The notes under the pieces are model-generated. The model saw nothing but the letters and a program-made list of their open reading frames with translations. It was not told where the DNA came from and did no database searches. Shown here in pieces: positions 1 to 11,200 of a DNA stretch of 59,226 bases. Source of the stretch: a virus; the IMG/VR virus record IMGVR_UViG_3300047457_001195, positions 1-59,226 of that record; one strand, written 5' to 3'. The position numbers were made by a program, and so were the translations under genes. Positions within the stretch are counted from its first letter, which is position 1. Every line of letters starts with the position of its first letter.

Positions 1-1259
1 CCTCCTATAGTTCCATTACTGGTTTTTATATCTATAAATCCACCTTGTGATGTGCTGGTGTTTAATCTCTTAGCACTGTAGATATAAACAGACCCTGCTG
101 TAGGTGTTCCTGGTAGTGTTTCGTAACTTCCAATTACCACACTACCATATTGGGTAGAGGTTGAAGGCACAGTTTGATATAACCCAATAATTCCTTGGCT
201 ATATGCTCTTACATTACCAGGTGTTCCTCCCTGACCAGGTGTTCCTGCGTTAATTGTAACACTGCCTGCGTTTCTTAAACTTCCGACACCATCTGTTGCA
301 TTAATTGTAACACCGGCACCGTCTCCGTCTACTGTTGAACCTGCCTGCAATACTAAGGGTCCACCATTACCAGAACCAACTCCACCATCACCGCCTGTTA
401 TTGTTAATGTGCTACCATTGCTTCCTGCGGTTACATCAAAACCTTGAATTCTCGCAGTGGCTAATTTATTAGCATCTTGTTTTAATTTTAAATTATTATT
501 AATAGTAAGACTAAAAATATTAGTGCCTAAAATTGCACTGTCATTTGTGTTATTACTCAGTTGAATTGGGTGTGCGCTAGTAATTAGCCCCGACGAATAG
601 CTAATATTTGGACCGCTAACACTAATCGCTGCTCTAGCTCTAGCATCCGTATAGTATAAATTACCAGATTCTGTGACATTTAGTGTTGTTAGGTTAATTA
701 CTCCAGTTAAACCATTAACACTATCAACTGCCTGACTATAGCTAAACACCCCTGTAGATGTATTATAAACTAAGTCACCTGATGCACTAAGCTGATCTCT
801 AACATTGCTATTAGTCAAATAGCCTGCATCATTGGAAAATGCGCTAATATTAAGCGGTTGCGAGTAACTAATTACTCCAGTGTTTACATCATAACCCAAA
901 CTTCCAGTTACAGTAATTGCTGTTCTTGCACGAGCATTGGTAAAATACTTATTTGTAGTTCCTTCAACCAACGCATCTGTATTAACTGGACCGGATCCGA
1001 CTTGAGCGATAGTTTGTGCTACAAAGGCTGTAGTAGCAAGCTGGTTATTGTTTGTTCCTGTGCTTGCTGTTGGAGCCGTAGGAATTCCAGTAAAGGCAGG
1101 ACTAGCCAACGGAGCTAATGTATTTCCGCCTGCATTAACTCCGTCATGAACTACAACAGTCTTTCTTGTAGTATCTACTGTAACTTCACCAACCTGTCCA
1201 ACAAAACTGCTATGTTGAACCTGTGTTCCTCTTCTTAATTGCAGAACTGTTCTAGTCAT
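1..1259 (-). CDS. Tail-fibre-type protein, 3' end beyond window (partial)
   Basis: The minus-strand frame from the ATG at 1257-1259 stays open to base 1, giving 419 codons with no stop, so the C-terminus lies outside the window. The N-terminus (MTRTVLQLRRGT, then a GEVTVDTTRKTVVVHDG stretch) matches the pattern of the major tropism determinant N-terminal domain found on many phage fibres. The body is low-complexity Ser/Thr/Asn/Gly beta-rich sequence with repeated 'YYTDARARAAI' and 'YFTNARARTAI' units, usual in phage fibre shafts. The start is preceded by AAAAGGAAAGG, a good ribosome-binding site. It lies 11 bases after the stop of the RCC1 gene at 1271-3430 and is probably co-transcribed with it. 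The function is inferred to be virion host recognition; the tip domain cannot be seen. Confidence 0.75.
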   Translation of the reverse strand, partial: MTRTVLQLRRGTQVQHSSFVGQVGEVTVDTTRKTVVVHDGVNAGGNTLAPLASPAFTGIPTAPTASTGTNNNQLATTAFVAQTIAQVGSGPVNTDALVEGTTNKYFTNARARTAITVTGSLGYDVNTGVISYSQPLNISAFSNDAGYLTNSNVRDQLSASGDLVYNTSTGVFSYSQAVDSVNGLTGVINLTTLNVTESGNLYYTDARARAAISVSGPNISYSSGLITSAHPIQLSNNTNDSAILGTNIFSLTINNNLKLKQDANKLATARIQGFDVTAGSNGSTLTITGGDGGVGSGNGGPLVLQAGSTVDGDGAGVTINATDGVGSLRNAGSVTINAGTPGQGGTPGNVRAYSQGIIGLYQTVPSTSTQYGSVVIGSYETLPGTPTAGSVYIYSAKRLNTSTSQGGFIDIKTSNGTIG

Positions 1260-1270
1260 TACCTTTCCTT

Positions 1271-3430
1271 TTAATCACTAATTATACCATGCAGAGTATG
1301 TCTATCAACGATGAACCCCTGTGTCCTACCATATGGGCTACCTTGTATTGTATAAGCAGCGACAGACCTGTTTTCGTTATCACAACCACAGACTAATGCC
1401 TTACCCTGATCTGTTATAACTAAGTTTAAATCGGCACCACTTGACCCTTGACCCATAGCTCCTGCTATACGTGTATTAGCAGGTAATTTCATTGGTTGGA
1501 ATAATCTTGAATCGCCACCAGTTTCTGGGTTTTGATCAGTTGGATCATTTGAAATTCCAGACCAACCTAGTCCAGATCCACCATAAGTATTACGACCGCT
1601 AGCCCATGCACGACCTTCTTCTGTAATTAGAATTGGGTTTTTGTATACGTTGGCTGTTGTTGTAGCACCGGCTTCATACATGGTATTTGTCACATGAACT
1701 AGATTTTTCACACCTTCTACTAGACCCCAACTACCACTCATACCACCACTATACCACCAATAACCGTGATTAGCATGTTGTCCTAAGTTATAGTTAAAGC
1801 TATCACCTGCGGCAAATGTAAGCCCTGTATCACGTTGTCTTACATACATAGTATGTGCTATATCACCTACAACCCAGAAATTATCAATTTCTAGTTGTCC
1901 TGGTCCAGTGTTGGTAAACTTAGTCCAACGATAATAGTTTCTTTGAGTGTTAGCACTGCCTAATAGATGAATAGTAGGACTTAGACCTTGCTGTGATCTG
2001 CCTGCAAATATCAAGCTACCATCATTACATAAGATATAACTACCTCGTTCACCAGAAGTTGAATGATGATAATAAGTCATCTTCTTGATGCCGCCGTGTT
2101 TCTTCCAATTGTAACCTATTTTTGTAGGAATTGGATGAACGTTGGTAACGTTATTTGAATCCCCTAGTCCTAGTTCTCCAGTATAGTTACAACCCCATCC
2201 CCATAAATCACCATCTTCATCTATTGCTAGCACAGAGGTGTATTGATTTCCAATTAGCATGAAGTCCATGACACGTTTGTTTTGGAAAAACGTAGCAGGT
2301 ATACGGGTTGGAACTAATTTGTTGTTAAATTGATCACCACTAACTGTAGTGCTCTGACCGTGACCTAATTGACCAAATGCATTATATCCCCATGACCATA
2401 AACTACCATCATCACCTAAGGCAAAACAACTAGTAGTATTTTGTGTTCCACGGATACCATTATTACTAATATCTACCTTAATAATTTTAGTTTGATTAAA
2501 GCTCTTTTGAAGAGTTTCACCTATCCAACCCACAGTGCTCTGATTAGTGCATCTAACAGGATAGCTTCGGTTAGTAGTAGAATTATCACCTAATGAACCT
2601 TCACCATTATAACCACTAGCATAAACTTCACCATTATTAAACAAAAACAATGCTTGCCAATAATTCTTAACCCACTGAATGCATCTTGGGGTTTTTCCAT
2701 CTGGAGTAGGTAATCCAATATTACTTAATACTATCCCTAGACTGGGTCTAACTTGGCTGCTGCGCATCCAATCAACAAATGAAAATCCTGATGGAACCCA
2801 TTGATGAGTCCAACCACCTTGGAATCCTCTTCCTGAAACGTTATAAGAACTACCGTTACCCCAACCGCCTGTGCTCATACAATTGCCTAGAGCATCAATA
2901 ACCCCATACATATATCCATCGCAGGTCTGAACTGTAGGATGATCACCGTTGTTACGTGTCCATCCTAATGGTGAATTATTAGGATAGCTCACCATATAGT
3001 TTCTTTTTAGAGATTGATTAACGTTTTGGAATATTTGTGTCCAGTATGTAGTGTCTTCGACCCAAGTATTTCTTACGCCGCCTACCTTGCATAGATATAA
3101 ATCACCACCTACTCTTACTACATCCCCAGGCTTATATGTTCTATAAGGCATCCAACCACGCTTAAAATTAAACGCTCTCGCAATCTGTTTCCAATACTCT
3201 GGATTAAGATCGGGACGTTTATCAATAATCATTAATTTTGGCTGATTAGTTCTATAATTTTCTGTGCTGACACTGACATCCATTGCAATTTCATAATCTC
3301 GTGGAATATCTTTAATACAGACATATGAACTATTGTCGTATTGAACGACGTCATTTTTAGAGTAGACAACCTGAGTAGTCCATACTCCCTTCCATGTAAA
3401 TTTCAATAAACTAGTGTCAATAACGCCCAT
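1271..3430 (-). CDS. RCC1-repeat virion protein 1 with N-terminal wall/sugar-binding-like modules
   Basis: 719 residues. Two roughly 50-residue modules open the protein (KGVWTTQVVYSKNDVVQYDN and a second with GDVVRVGGDLYLCK). They resemble CBM5/12-type or phage baseplate attachment modules. From about residue 240 to the end come RCC1-type blades with the signature W-G-Y-N-x-x-G-Q-L-G (for example GSLWSWGYNAFGQLG and GDLWGWGCNYTGELG), which should fold as a beta-propeller. AGGAT lies about 9 bases before the ATG. It is the first of three paralogous propeller genes in tandem with the 129-residue gene at 3432. The context of fibre genes on both sides argues for a receptor-binding or adhesin role on the virion. 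RCC1's eukaryotic nucleotide-exchange function is not implied. Fold call strong, role inferred. Confidence 0.85.
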   Translation of the reverse strand: MGVIDTSLLKFTWKGVWTTQVVYSKNDVVQYDNSSYVCIKDIPRDYEIAMDVSVSTENYRTNQPKLMIIDKRPDLNPEYWKQIARAFNFKRGWMPYRTYKPGDVVRVGGDLYLCKVGGVRNTWVEDTTYWTQIFQNVNQSLKRNYMVSYPNNSPLGWTRNNGDHPTVQTCDGYMYGVIDALGNCMSTGGWGNGSSYNVSGRGFQGGWTHQWVPSGFSFVDWMRSSQVRPSLGIVLSNIGLPTPDGKTPRCIQWVKNYWQALFLFNNGEVYASGYNGEGSLGDNSTTNRSYPVRCTNQSTVGWIGETLQKSFNQTKIIKVDISNNGIRGTQNTTSCFALGDDGSLWSWGYNAFGQLGHGQSTTVSGDQFNNKLVPTRIPATFFQNKRVMDFMLIGNQYTSVLAIDEDGDLWGWGCNYTGELGLGDSNNVTNVHPIPTKIGYNWKKHGGIKKMTYYHHSTSGERGSYILCNDGSLIFAGRSQQGLSPTIHLLGSANTQRNYYRWTKFTNTGPGQLEIDNFWVVGDIAHTMYVRQRDTGLTFAAGDSFNYNLGQHANHGYWWYSGGMSGSWGLVEGVKNLVHVTNTMYEAGATTTANVYKNPILITEEGRAWASGRNTYGGSGLGWSGISNDPTDQNPETGGDSRLFQPMKLPANTRIAGAMGQGSSGADLNLVITDQGKALVCGCDNENRSVAAYTIQGSPYGRTQGFIVDRHTLHGIISD

Positions 3431-3431
3431 T

Positions 3432-3821
3432 TTAGAATCCTAAGCTAGTCAAATAGTTTGTAATTTCAGTATCTTTTGCGTTGATTGCAGTCTTAAAAGC
3501 CGCATTTGAATTTGCAGCCAATCGCATCATAGTAAATGTATCATACTGGCTTAAAAATCCATTTTTCATCTCACCTACTTTGGCTTGAAGGTAGATTAAC
3601 TTTGGAATTACATCCTGCAAAGAAGCCTTTTCTTCTGCGGTTTTATATTCTTTCTGATCATGCTTTGGATTCGCAGCTAGTGTAACCTTATCTGGGTTAT
3701 AACTAAAGTAATGAGAGCCATTATGATCACCTAAATGAAAATAATCTTCAGGAGTAGAATCAGCTGCTCTAGTTGGCATCGTATAGCTGTCAACTGCATC
3801 TTTATAACTAAAAACAATCAT
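3432..3821 (-). CDS. Small protein between RCC1 genes, possible fibre chaperone or adaptor
   Basis: 129 residues, not recognised. The first half is Tyr/Asp/His-rich. The second half (about residues 60-129) is predicted helical, ending in a segment with TFTMMRLAANSNAAFKTAI and a hydrophobic tail ITNYLTSLGF. A GAGGAT ribosome-binding site precedes the ATG. It is packed one base from the RCC1 gene downstream and four bases from the RCC1 gene upstream. A small mixed or helical protein between two large beta-propeller fibre genes could be a folding chaperone or a connector, as small tail-fibre assembly genes often flank fibre genes in phages. That is inference from position only. Confidence 0.7.
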   Translation of the reverse strand: MIVFSYKDAVDSYTMPTRAADSTPEDYFHLGDHNGSHYFSYNPDKVTLAANPKHDQKEYKTAEEKASLQDVIPKLIYLQAKVGEMKNGFLSQYDTFTMMRLAANSNAAFKTAINAKDTEITNYLTSLGF

Positions 3822-3825
3822 TTTA

Positions 3826-6156
3826 TTATCCTCTTGAATGTGAAATTACGACTGGTTGTTGGAAATATGCACCACGACCTGCATGTGTAGCATTATAACT
3901 TAAAATTCCAGTTTGATTTTGTGTGCTTGCTGGATTTGCGCAATTGTGACCGCCTGCCATTATCATACCGTTAGAGAAAATGAACCCCATGCCGGATGGT
4001 CTATTACCTGTATCATATTGAACTGCGAACGGTAGTAATTGTGTAACGTATTCACCGCAGGCCAAATAGCAATGTGCAGGGTTTCTAGTTGTTCCTGTTT
4101 CATCTAAGTTGTTGCTAGTTCCGATATAAGGGTTAAATCCACCATTGGTTCCTTGGAATAAAACTTTCCCACTGTCTAATAACCATACGCAATATTTATT
4201 AGTTCCGTTACCTCCTTGGAATCTAACATCCTTAATTCTATCAATCCAAGGAACAGCCACAGGAGTAGTAATAATTGCTGTAGTCGCATTACGACCGTTT
4301 ACATAACTAGCACTAGATCCTTGACCATGAACATAAGTAGCACCTGTATTAGTTCTTGTAAACACCTGATGATATTGAGGTTCACTGCCACTACCTAGGC
4401 CTAATAACCAAAAGTCAGTTATACTACCTCCAGGTGTAGCTGTTGTTTTAGTTAACTGTAGGTTGTTACTTGTCCCACCGTTTGCCGCTGTTCCTGTGCC
4501 ATTATATCCAGTATGCCATAAAAATCCGTTACCATCTAAAATCATAAATGCCTGGCTACCGTTATGACCAATCACTTGCCATTTTACAATACCGTTATTT
4601 GCTAGTGGATCCCAAGAACTCATTAATACAGGACGATTCTTTTGGTTAGTTGTTCCATCTCCGATCTGTCCAACGTTGTTATAACCCCAGGAGTATAAAT
4701 TATCGTCAGATGTTCTTGCATAACAGGTAGTATATTGACAATTACTCATTTGAATATCAATTACTCTTCTACCACCAAAATATTCTCTAGGGATTCTTGA
4801 AGCTCCTGCGGTGCTGTTTGTATGTCCTAATCCGAGCTGTCCATAACCATTATAACCCCATGTCCAAACATACCCGTCTTCATCTAGTGCCATACAACTA
4901 TGTATATCAGTTTGTTCATATCCTCCGAAGCTAATTTTTACTATCTTAACATCTTGTAGACCGATTACACGACGAGGAATTCCAATAGTTCCAGTTGTAT
5001 CTGCATCACCACGTTCACCGTATCCTCCATATCCCCAGCACCAAACTTCACCATTATTGAAAAGTGCGCCCGTCCAGGTCCACCCTTGTTCAACCTGTAT
5101 GACCTTGGGTGGCTCTCCGTCTGGAGTTGTCATCTTTCCTGTTCCACCGTTATCTCTACTATTCCACCATTCCCAATTATTAAATACCATTTCCTGCGGA
5201 TGGCTTTGAAGAACTTCACTAGCATCTCGACTTAGACCATGACTACCTGTTGAACCACTTCCTTGATTGAATAAACGACCAGATTGAGTAATCCATTTAA
5301 CACAATTCCAAACGCCCGGGGTTCCTGAAAATCCATGTGGGTATGGCCAACCAATAGGACCTCGGTTCTGTCCCCATGCAACAGACATATCTTCTGCTAG
5401 CCTATCGCCAGTCATTAATATTGTCCAATAATGCATAGTAGTAGGCGAAGTAGGAGCTTTACCTGTACTATCAGCAATAGCTAAGTAAGTTGATCCTTCA
5501 AATTCAATAATATCATTAGCATAATATTGAGTTCCGGAATTATATCTTCCCCTAAAAGAAGCACCACTGGTAACTTCATCCCAATACTGCCAACCTCTCC
5601 ATGTGAATCCTCTATTAAAACGTCCGATACTCAATCCACCTACACCAGAAGTTCCTGGAGCATAATAATATAATACACTAGGTGCATTACTGGCAAGGGT
5701 TAATGTCATAACACCATCAACCCCTGGAGTTCCTGTATAAGAAACTCCAGTAGTATATTCTGTTCCTGAATTGTTTGTTCCGTCGATTGTGGTGCTTAGG
5801 GCAAATCTCAAGTTAAAATTACTAACATCTTTCTGATAAAATCTATAAGTGAAACCAGGAAGTATAGTAATTTGTTGACTTCTATGTCCGTTGATAAAAA
5901 ATAATGACTGAGAACCGACTACTGTTACTGTAATATTATAGTCAATTACCTTATCAGGATCATAAGCAGTTCCATGGAAATTTGCTCTATCTCTTAGACC
6001 TGGTGAAAACTCGTTTGTAATTCCAGTTGGCTGAGCCTGCTTACAGATCCAAATTGCATTTTTAAAACTTACTACATCATTTAGAGCATAGGTAGATCCA
6101 GTTGCCCATGGACCTCTCCATAAAAATTTTAATTTACCTAAATCTAATGTTGACAT
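3826..6156 (-). CDS. RCC1-repeat virion protein 2 with cupredoxin-like insert
   Basis: 776 residues. It opens with a KLKFLWRGPWATGSTYALND module shared with its neighbours. About residues 70-180 hold a beta-sandwich segment resembling the cupredoxin-like domains of the proteins at 33337 and 55720, but with no copper ligands (its C-terminal strand reads LYYYAPGTSGVGG). A second attachment-like module follows near residue 205 (RGRYNSGTQYYANDIIEFEG). From about residue 260 onward there are seven or so RCC1 blades, such as GEVWCWGYGGYGERGD, GYVWTWGYNGYGQLGLG and NLYSWGYNNVGQIGDG. An AGGAT site lies upstream of the ATG. It is probably a receptor-binding or adhesin subunit; architecture is clear, function inferred. 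Confidence 0.85.
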   Translation of the reverse strand: MSTLDLGKLKFLWRGPWATGSTYALNDVVSFKNAIWICKQAQPTGITNEFSPGLRDRANFHGTAYDPDKVIDYNITVTVVGSQSLFFINGHRSQQITILPGFTYRFYQKDVSNFNLRFALSTTIDGTNNSGTEYTTGVSYTGTPGVDGVMTLTLASNAPSVLYYYAPGTSGVGGLSIGRFNRGFTWRGWQYWDEVTSGASFRGRYNSGTQYYANDIIEFEGSTYLAIADSTGKAPTSPTTMHYWTILMTGDRLAEDMSVAWGQNRGPIGWPYPHGFSGTPGVWNCVKWITQSGRLFNQGSGSTGSHGLSRDASEVLQSHPQEMVFNNWEWWNSRDNGGTGKMTTPDGEPPKVIQVEQGWTWTGALFNNGEVWCWGYGGYGERGDADTTGTIGIPRRVIGLQDVKIVKISFGGYEQTDIHSCMALDEDGYVWTWGYNGYGQLGLGHTNSTAGASRIPREYFGGRRVIDIQMSNCQYTTCYARTSDDNLYSWGYNNVGQIGDGTTNQKNRPVLMSSWDPLANNGIVKWQVIGHNGSQAFMILDGNGFLWHTGYNGTGTAANGGTSNNLQLTKTTATPGGSITDFWLLGLGSGSEPQYHQVFTRTNTGATYVHGQGSSASYVNGRNATTAIITTPVAVPWIDRIKDVRFQGGNGTNKYCVWLLDSGKVLFQGTNGGFNPYIGTSNNLDETGTTRNPAHCYLACGEYVTQLLPFAVQYDTGNRPSGMGFIFSNGMIMAGGHNCANPASTQNQTGILSYNATHAGRGAYFQQPVVISHSRG

Positions 6157-6168
6157 AAAAAAATCCTA

Positions 6169-8286
6169 TTAAAACCCTGCTAATGTAGTTAATAATGTTG
6201 CATTGGCGTTATCTTGCTGTCCTGCGCCATACATACTTGTTTGCAATTGGTTACCTCTACCATTAACCATAACCCTGCCTTCTTTATTTACCCATAATGT
6301 GGCGAAGTAATAGTTACCAGAATCATTGCCAAATCCCATAACATCTTCAAAATTTCCTATCATATCGCTAGCGCCTCTAACAGGTTGGAAAGCATATTGA
6401 GCTATTTCTTCAATGATATTTGAGTCTGCCCAGTTTTGGAATTGATTATTAGTTCCATTAGATAATTGACCTACGTTATTATCGCCTGCACCAAATCCTA
6501 GCCCATTATCTAATATTGCAAGCACAGAACATACATCGTCTTGGCCACTATATGCCATTCTTCTAACATTAACCATGTCATACAGAACACCGGCTACATT
6601 CATTTTACATTTATCAAATGTTGCCTGCTGTGTGGTTCCTGTTCCGCCTCTTGCTAACTGACCTCTAGCATTATATCCACATCCGTATAACACTGAATCT
6701 GCCGAGCTCTTAACATATAATGTAACCCTATTACCGCCACTACCTACCATCCACATATCAGATGCAACGCTATTAGCAATACTGCCAGGACCACTACCTA
6801 CGTTTACCCAAGTGTTTTGCTGAGTAGTATTGCCCAAGCCCATCCATGCGCTTCCTTGAAGTCCAGCGCAGTAAATTCTTCCTGTATCTGTTAATATAGC
6901 AGTAGATCCTTCACCAGTTGATCCATTCCATCTATCACTGTGGTTAATCTTAATGATATTACCTACACCACCACCACCAAATGAAACGGCAGTAACCTGA
7001 ATAGGTATGACCTTATTTACAGTGTCGCCTAGCCCTAGTTGTCCTTGCCCATTGAATCCCCACATCCATAGCGTTCCAGTGCTATCGACAGCAGCACTCC
7101 ATCCAGTTCTATTACCAAATGCCCAAATAGCTACAACATCATTGTTATTAAATCTTGAACGTGGAATTTTGGTAGGAATATTTCTACTGGTAGTAGAGTT
7201 GTCGCCTAGTTGTCCATAACCGTTATAGCCCCATGCCCAAATTTCACCGTTTTCATCAAGCGCCAATGTATGTCTAACATCATCAGGGGTCCCACATCCA
7301 CCGCCCATTGCAATTCTTTTGATTCGAATATTATAAAATAAGTGGTTAGATGTAGATACATTGAAAACGTTATTTAAAGTTCCGCCTACTCTAACAGGAT
7401 TACCTCTGTTTGATGTGCTACCATCACCGTTTTCACCGTTACCGCCATAGCCCCATGCAAATACTTCACCACTATTCATTAATACTGTATTACCTGAATA
7501 GCTTTTTTCCCATTGAATCACACGAGGTGTTGCATTATCTGGTGTGCTGTGAACTCCTGAACCACCATTACTAGTGCTTCTCCACCAGTCGTAGAAAACA
7601 AATGGTATAACATTAGCATTAGACGCTTGCGAGTTGTCTGTTATGCCCAATGATGAACTTTGACCTGTTCCCCATGTAATGCATTGCCCGTTTCTACTTA
7701 CATATCCAAGTGATAGAGATTCTACATTATTTTTATATCCGCCACCTTTATAAAACGGGCTATTATCAAATGCAATTCCTCGATTTGGTAATACTATTGC
7801 GCCATAATGGCTTTCACCATATACACCTAAATTGTATCCCCCTATCTGGCTACCGGCACTAGTTTGACTATTTAGAGCTGCTATTTGATTAATCGGAGTC
7901 CAGTATGCAGAATCGATAGGACCAATTGTTGGACTGCTAGTGTGTTGGTTTACACAAATATAACTTCTCGGAACTGATCTTACCAAGTTAAAATTTGAGT
8001 TTGAAGGAATCAATGTTCCTGATGTAATATGATTAACCACATCGCCTACTCTATATAGAGTTGAGCTAGTCCAGGTACTTCTAAAATTAAAAAAGCTACC
8101 AAAGATTGACCAATATGTTGAAGCATTAGGAGTAACGTCACCTGTGCTTCCAGGACCTACATCAGTTGTGCAGATATATTGTTGATTTCTAAATGTAACA
8201 ATATCATTCGCATAATATTGTGTAGAGGTAGAATGATCCCCTTTAATATCAAATCTAAGTTTCCCAAGTGTTACTGTAGTAGGCAT
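6169..8286 (-). CDS. RCC1-repeat virion protein 3
   Basis: 705 residues. It begins with the same attachment-type module (KLRFDIKGDHSTSTQYYAND) and a second one near residue 70 (FRSTWTSSTLYRVGDVVNH). At least seven RCC1 blades follow from about residue 190, including GEVFAWGYGGNGENGDG, GEIWAWGYNGYGQLGDN and GTLWMWGFNGQGQLGLG. The ribosome-binding site is AAGAGAT. It is 12 bases from each neighbour in one transcription unit. The three propeller proteins share layout but differ in loops, which suggests duplication followed by divergence of the recognition surface (inference). Confidence 0.85.
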   Translation of the reverse strand: MPTTVTLGKLRFDIKGDHSTSTQYYANDIVTFRNQQYICTTDVGPGSTGDVTPNASTYWSIFGSFFNFRSTWTSSTLYRVGDVVNHITSGTLIPSNSNFNLVRSVPRSYICVNQHTSSPTIGPIDSAYWTPINQIAALNSQTSAGSQIGGYNLGVYGESHYGAIVLPNRGIAFDNSPFYKGGGYKNNVESLSLGYVSRNGQCITWGTGQSSSLGITDNSQASNANVIPFVFYDWWRSTSNGGSGVHSTPDNATPRVIQWEKSYSGNTVLMNSGEVFAWGYGGNGENGDGSTSNRGNPVRVGGTLNNVFNVSTSNHLFYNIRIKRIAMGGGCGTPDDVRHTLALDENGEIWAWGYNGYGQLGDNSTTSRNIPTKIPRSRFNNNDVVAIWAFGNRTGWSAAVDSTGTLWMWGFNGQGQLGLGDTVNKVIPIQVTAVSFGGGGVGNIIKINHSDRWNGSTGEGSTAILTDTGRIYCAGLQGSAWMGLGNTTQQNTWVNVGSGPGSIANSVASDMWMVGSGGNRVTLYVKSSADSVLYGCGYNARGQLARGGTGTTQQATFDKCKMNVAGVLYDMVNVRRMAYSGQDDVCSVLAILDNGLGFGAGDNNVGQLSNGTNNQFQNWADSNIIEEIAQYAFQPVRGASDMIGNFEDVMGFGNDSGNYYFATLWVNKEGRVMVNGRGNQLQTSMYGAGQQDNANATLLTTLAGF

Positions 8287-8298
8287 ATTTTATATCTC

Positions 8299-11200
8299 TT
8301 AATAAGTTAGTTGTAATGTTCCATTCACTGACATAGCAATATTTGTCACCCTTGGATCATTAAAGAATGTAGTAAACGCACTACCATCTACAGTGCTATT
8401 TTCACTTCCTACATCTTTAACGTAAGTTAATAGTCCATCACTGTCAAGTGTTAATCCATGTAGTGTAGATCTGTTAACTTCATCTACATAGTTTTTATTT
8501 ACAAGATGATTACCAGTCAGTGCTGCCATTTGTGAGTATGTGGCAGTATAGTAGATATTAGTGCTTACATAGATCTTACCGGTTCCATCAGCAGATAAAA
8601 ATAAATCGCTGTTTGTGCCAGCTGTGGTTGTGAGTGTATCATTTTCAATATACAGTTTACCAGCTGTTAACACGTTAACAGTTAGACTATTAGATCCAGA
8701 ACCCAATTGACTATTAATATAAGTTCTAATAGCTCTTTGGGTAGGAACAATATTGTCACTATTTGCACTCATTGTTCCGTCAGCACTAAAGCTAAAGACT
8801 GTAGCACCTGTATTACCTAGTTGTAAGCTGTTCAAACCAGTTAGGTTAAATGAGCTAACATTCAATGTAGCTTGACCTGTAGCCTGATTAACTTGGAACA
8901 AGTCACCTACACTTAGGTTACCGTCTTGGTCAGTTGAAACATAAAACACACGACCATTATTCAAGCTCTTCTTTTCATTAGCTCTAACATAGTTTAATGT
9001 GCTCACACCTGGATAATTTGTAGAAGCAAAGTTTCCAGTTCCGATAGCTAGATAATCATGGCCAGTTAGTCGAACCTGACTAAACTTTTCATAAACTGCT
9101 GCTGTTGATCCCTGTAATAGTGGAGTAACTCTATCAATTGATGGACTGATAGAAACTGTTGCTGCACCAGTAATTGCATCATATGCAGTTGTTTCAATAA
9201 CTAAGAAGTTACCAGCTTGACCTGCAATAGTCATAATGCTACCAGGTCTTGGAGCCTTTGTAGTAAATCCTAGGAAATTAATTGAACTACCATACTGTGC
9301 AATTTCAGCGAATCCATTACCTGTCACACTGGTTACTGACGCAGTTAAGTATCCTGCACCTCTATTGCTAAAGGTTAATCTACTAATAGCACCATCTTTG
9401 ACTTCAGGTGTTAATGATGCTGCGCTGCTAGCTAAAGGATCAGTTATAGTAAATGTCGGCAGTGTTCCTGGTAGATAACCTTGACCACCATCAAATATAT
9501 AAACTGCACCAATAGTATCAGTTTCTGGATCAACTTGTGCAAATACTTTAGCAACTCTACTAGGACTATAACCAGTAGTGTTTACAACAACTTTAGCAAC
9601 GATTTCATACTTGGTGCTTTGGTCGAGCTCTGTTATGATAGCATCACCAGTTAATGTTTCCCATCCGTTGGTTCCGTCATCTTTCATGACATAAACGACA
9701 CGGGTAAATCCACTAGCACCATCTGTTACATAACTGTTCTTAACAGTTGCATATTGACCGCTACCTAAACCTTCTGTAATCAATATTCTCATTCCTAAAT
9801 ATTGATTATTTGTGTTCATTGAATCTGTAGCTGCCAATGCGAACCATACGCCGTTTCCGTTAGTTCCGCCTGTCCTACCAGTTCCTGTTACATATTGATA
9901 GTTTGCACCGCCGCTGTCGACAGTAATATGGCTTAGGGCGCCGTTGGTAAAGACTGGACTAGCTACCGCAGTTGTTCCACCTAATGGAGCACCTTCAAAT
10001 GTAACAGTTGCATTTGTGTAGTTTTGTCCTTGGTAATTCCATAAAACACCCAATACACGACCTTCGCCTGCTAGCACACGACCGACCTGTGCTTCTGTGC
10101 TTCTATTATTAACACTACCTGAATATCCTAGATCAGTTGGATCCAGGTCGCAAGCAACATCACCAAATGTTCCATAAGAGTTGTTACCATTTAATGCACG
10201 TAGAATACCACCTGTTTCAGTTAAGTATCCAATATAGGCATAATAGGTAAACACACTAACAAGTTCTGCTCTACCACCGTTTCTCGCCCAAATTGCAATA
10301 CCATCGTCGATGATCTGTGTGAAGTCATTTAGTGTCATTGACTTATAACCACTAGCATGTAGCGATCCGTCAATTAAAACACCAATAGCTCTAGTTCCAA
10401 ATACCGTACAGTTTTGAATGTATGGGCTTCGACTACTAATACTTCCTGTAGGATCTAAGCTAACATAACATCCAGATGCTGTAGTGCTTGGCCAAACTGA
10501 GGTTACTCGTTGAACACCGCTACCTGATGGAACCTGAACTCCTGTAAATTGTCCGGTCAATCCCATCATAGTCATGTTTCTAATAACGGTAGCATTATTA
10601 ACCAACCACATTCTACTTCTATTATTAGGTGTTATTCCATCGTCACTAATACCTTGACTTGCATATCTAAAGTTTAGGGCTGCTTGTCTTGAATAGCTGT
10701 TACCACCATAAATTAAATCGTTAACAACAGCTTCTACAAATTTTCCTGTATCTCTAGGACTTGTAGCATTTGTATAACCATAATTGGTTAGTAAGAAGGC
10801 TGCTGCCTCTTCTCTTAAGAATGTCTTATTAGCTAAAATTTGTGTTCTAGCATTAAGCTTGTACGGATCAGCAGTAGCAGGACCAGCAGCAACAATACCA
10901 GGTATTGCACCACCACTCATAACATTAGTGATAGTTCCAAATAAGTTTACTACAGTGCTCACAGCAGAAGCTGTGGACATTACACCCATTTGCAATTGTT
11001 GAACTGATGTCTGATAGGTAGTTGTCCATAGTGTATTCATCATTACATTAGAAACAACATCCTTAATGTAATTAATGGTAGCTACACAACTAGTGGTTAA
11101 AGCACTAAACTCAGTGCCTGGCATTACTGTAACTGAACGAAGTTCATCACCTACAATACTTACACCTGGCGGAACACGAATAGGTAGCTGCTCTCTATAT

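Noticed and set aside
1271-8286. RCC1 proteins as eukaryotic contamination or a chromatin regulator
   Set aside because: They share N-terminal modules, SD sequences and spacing with undoubted phage fibre genes, and RCC1 folds are known in many bacterial and viral proteins.
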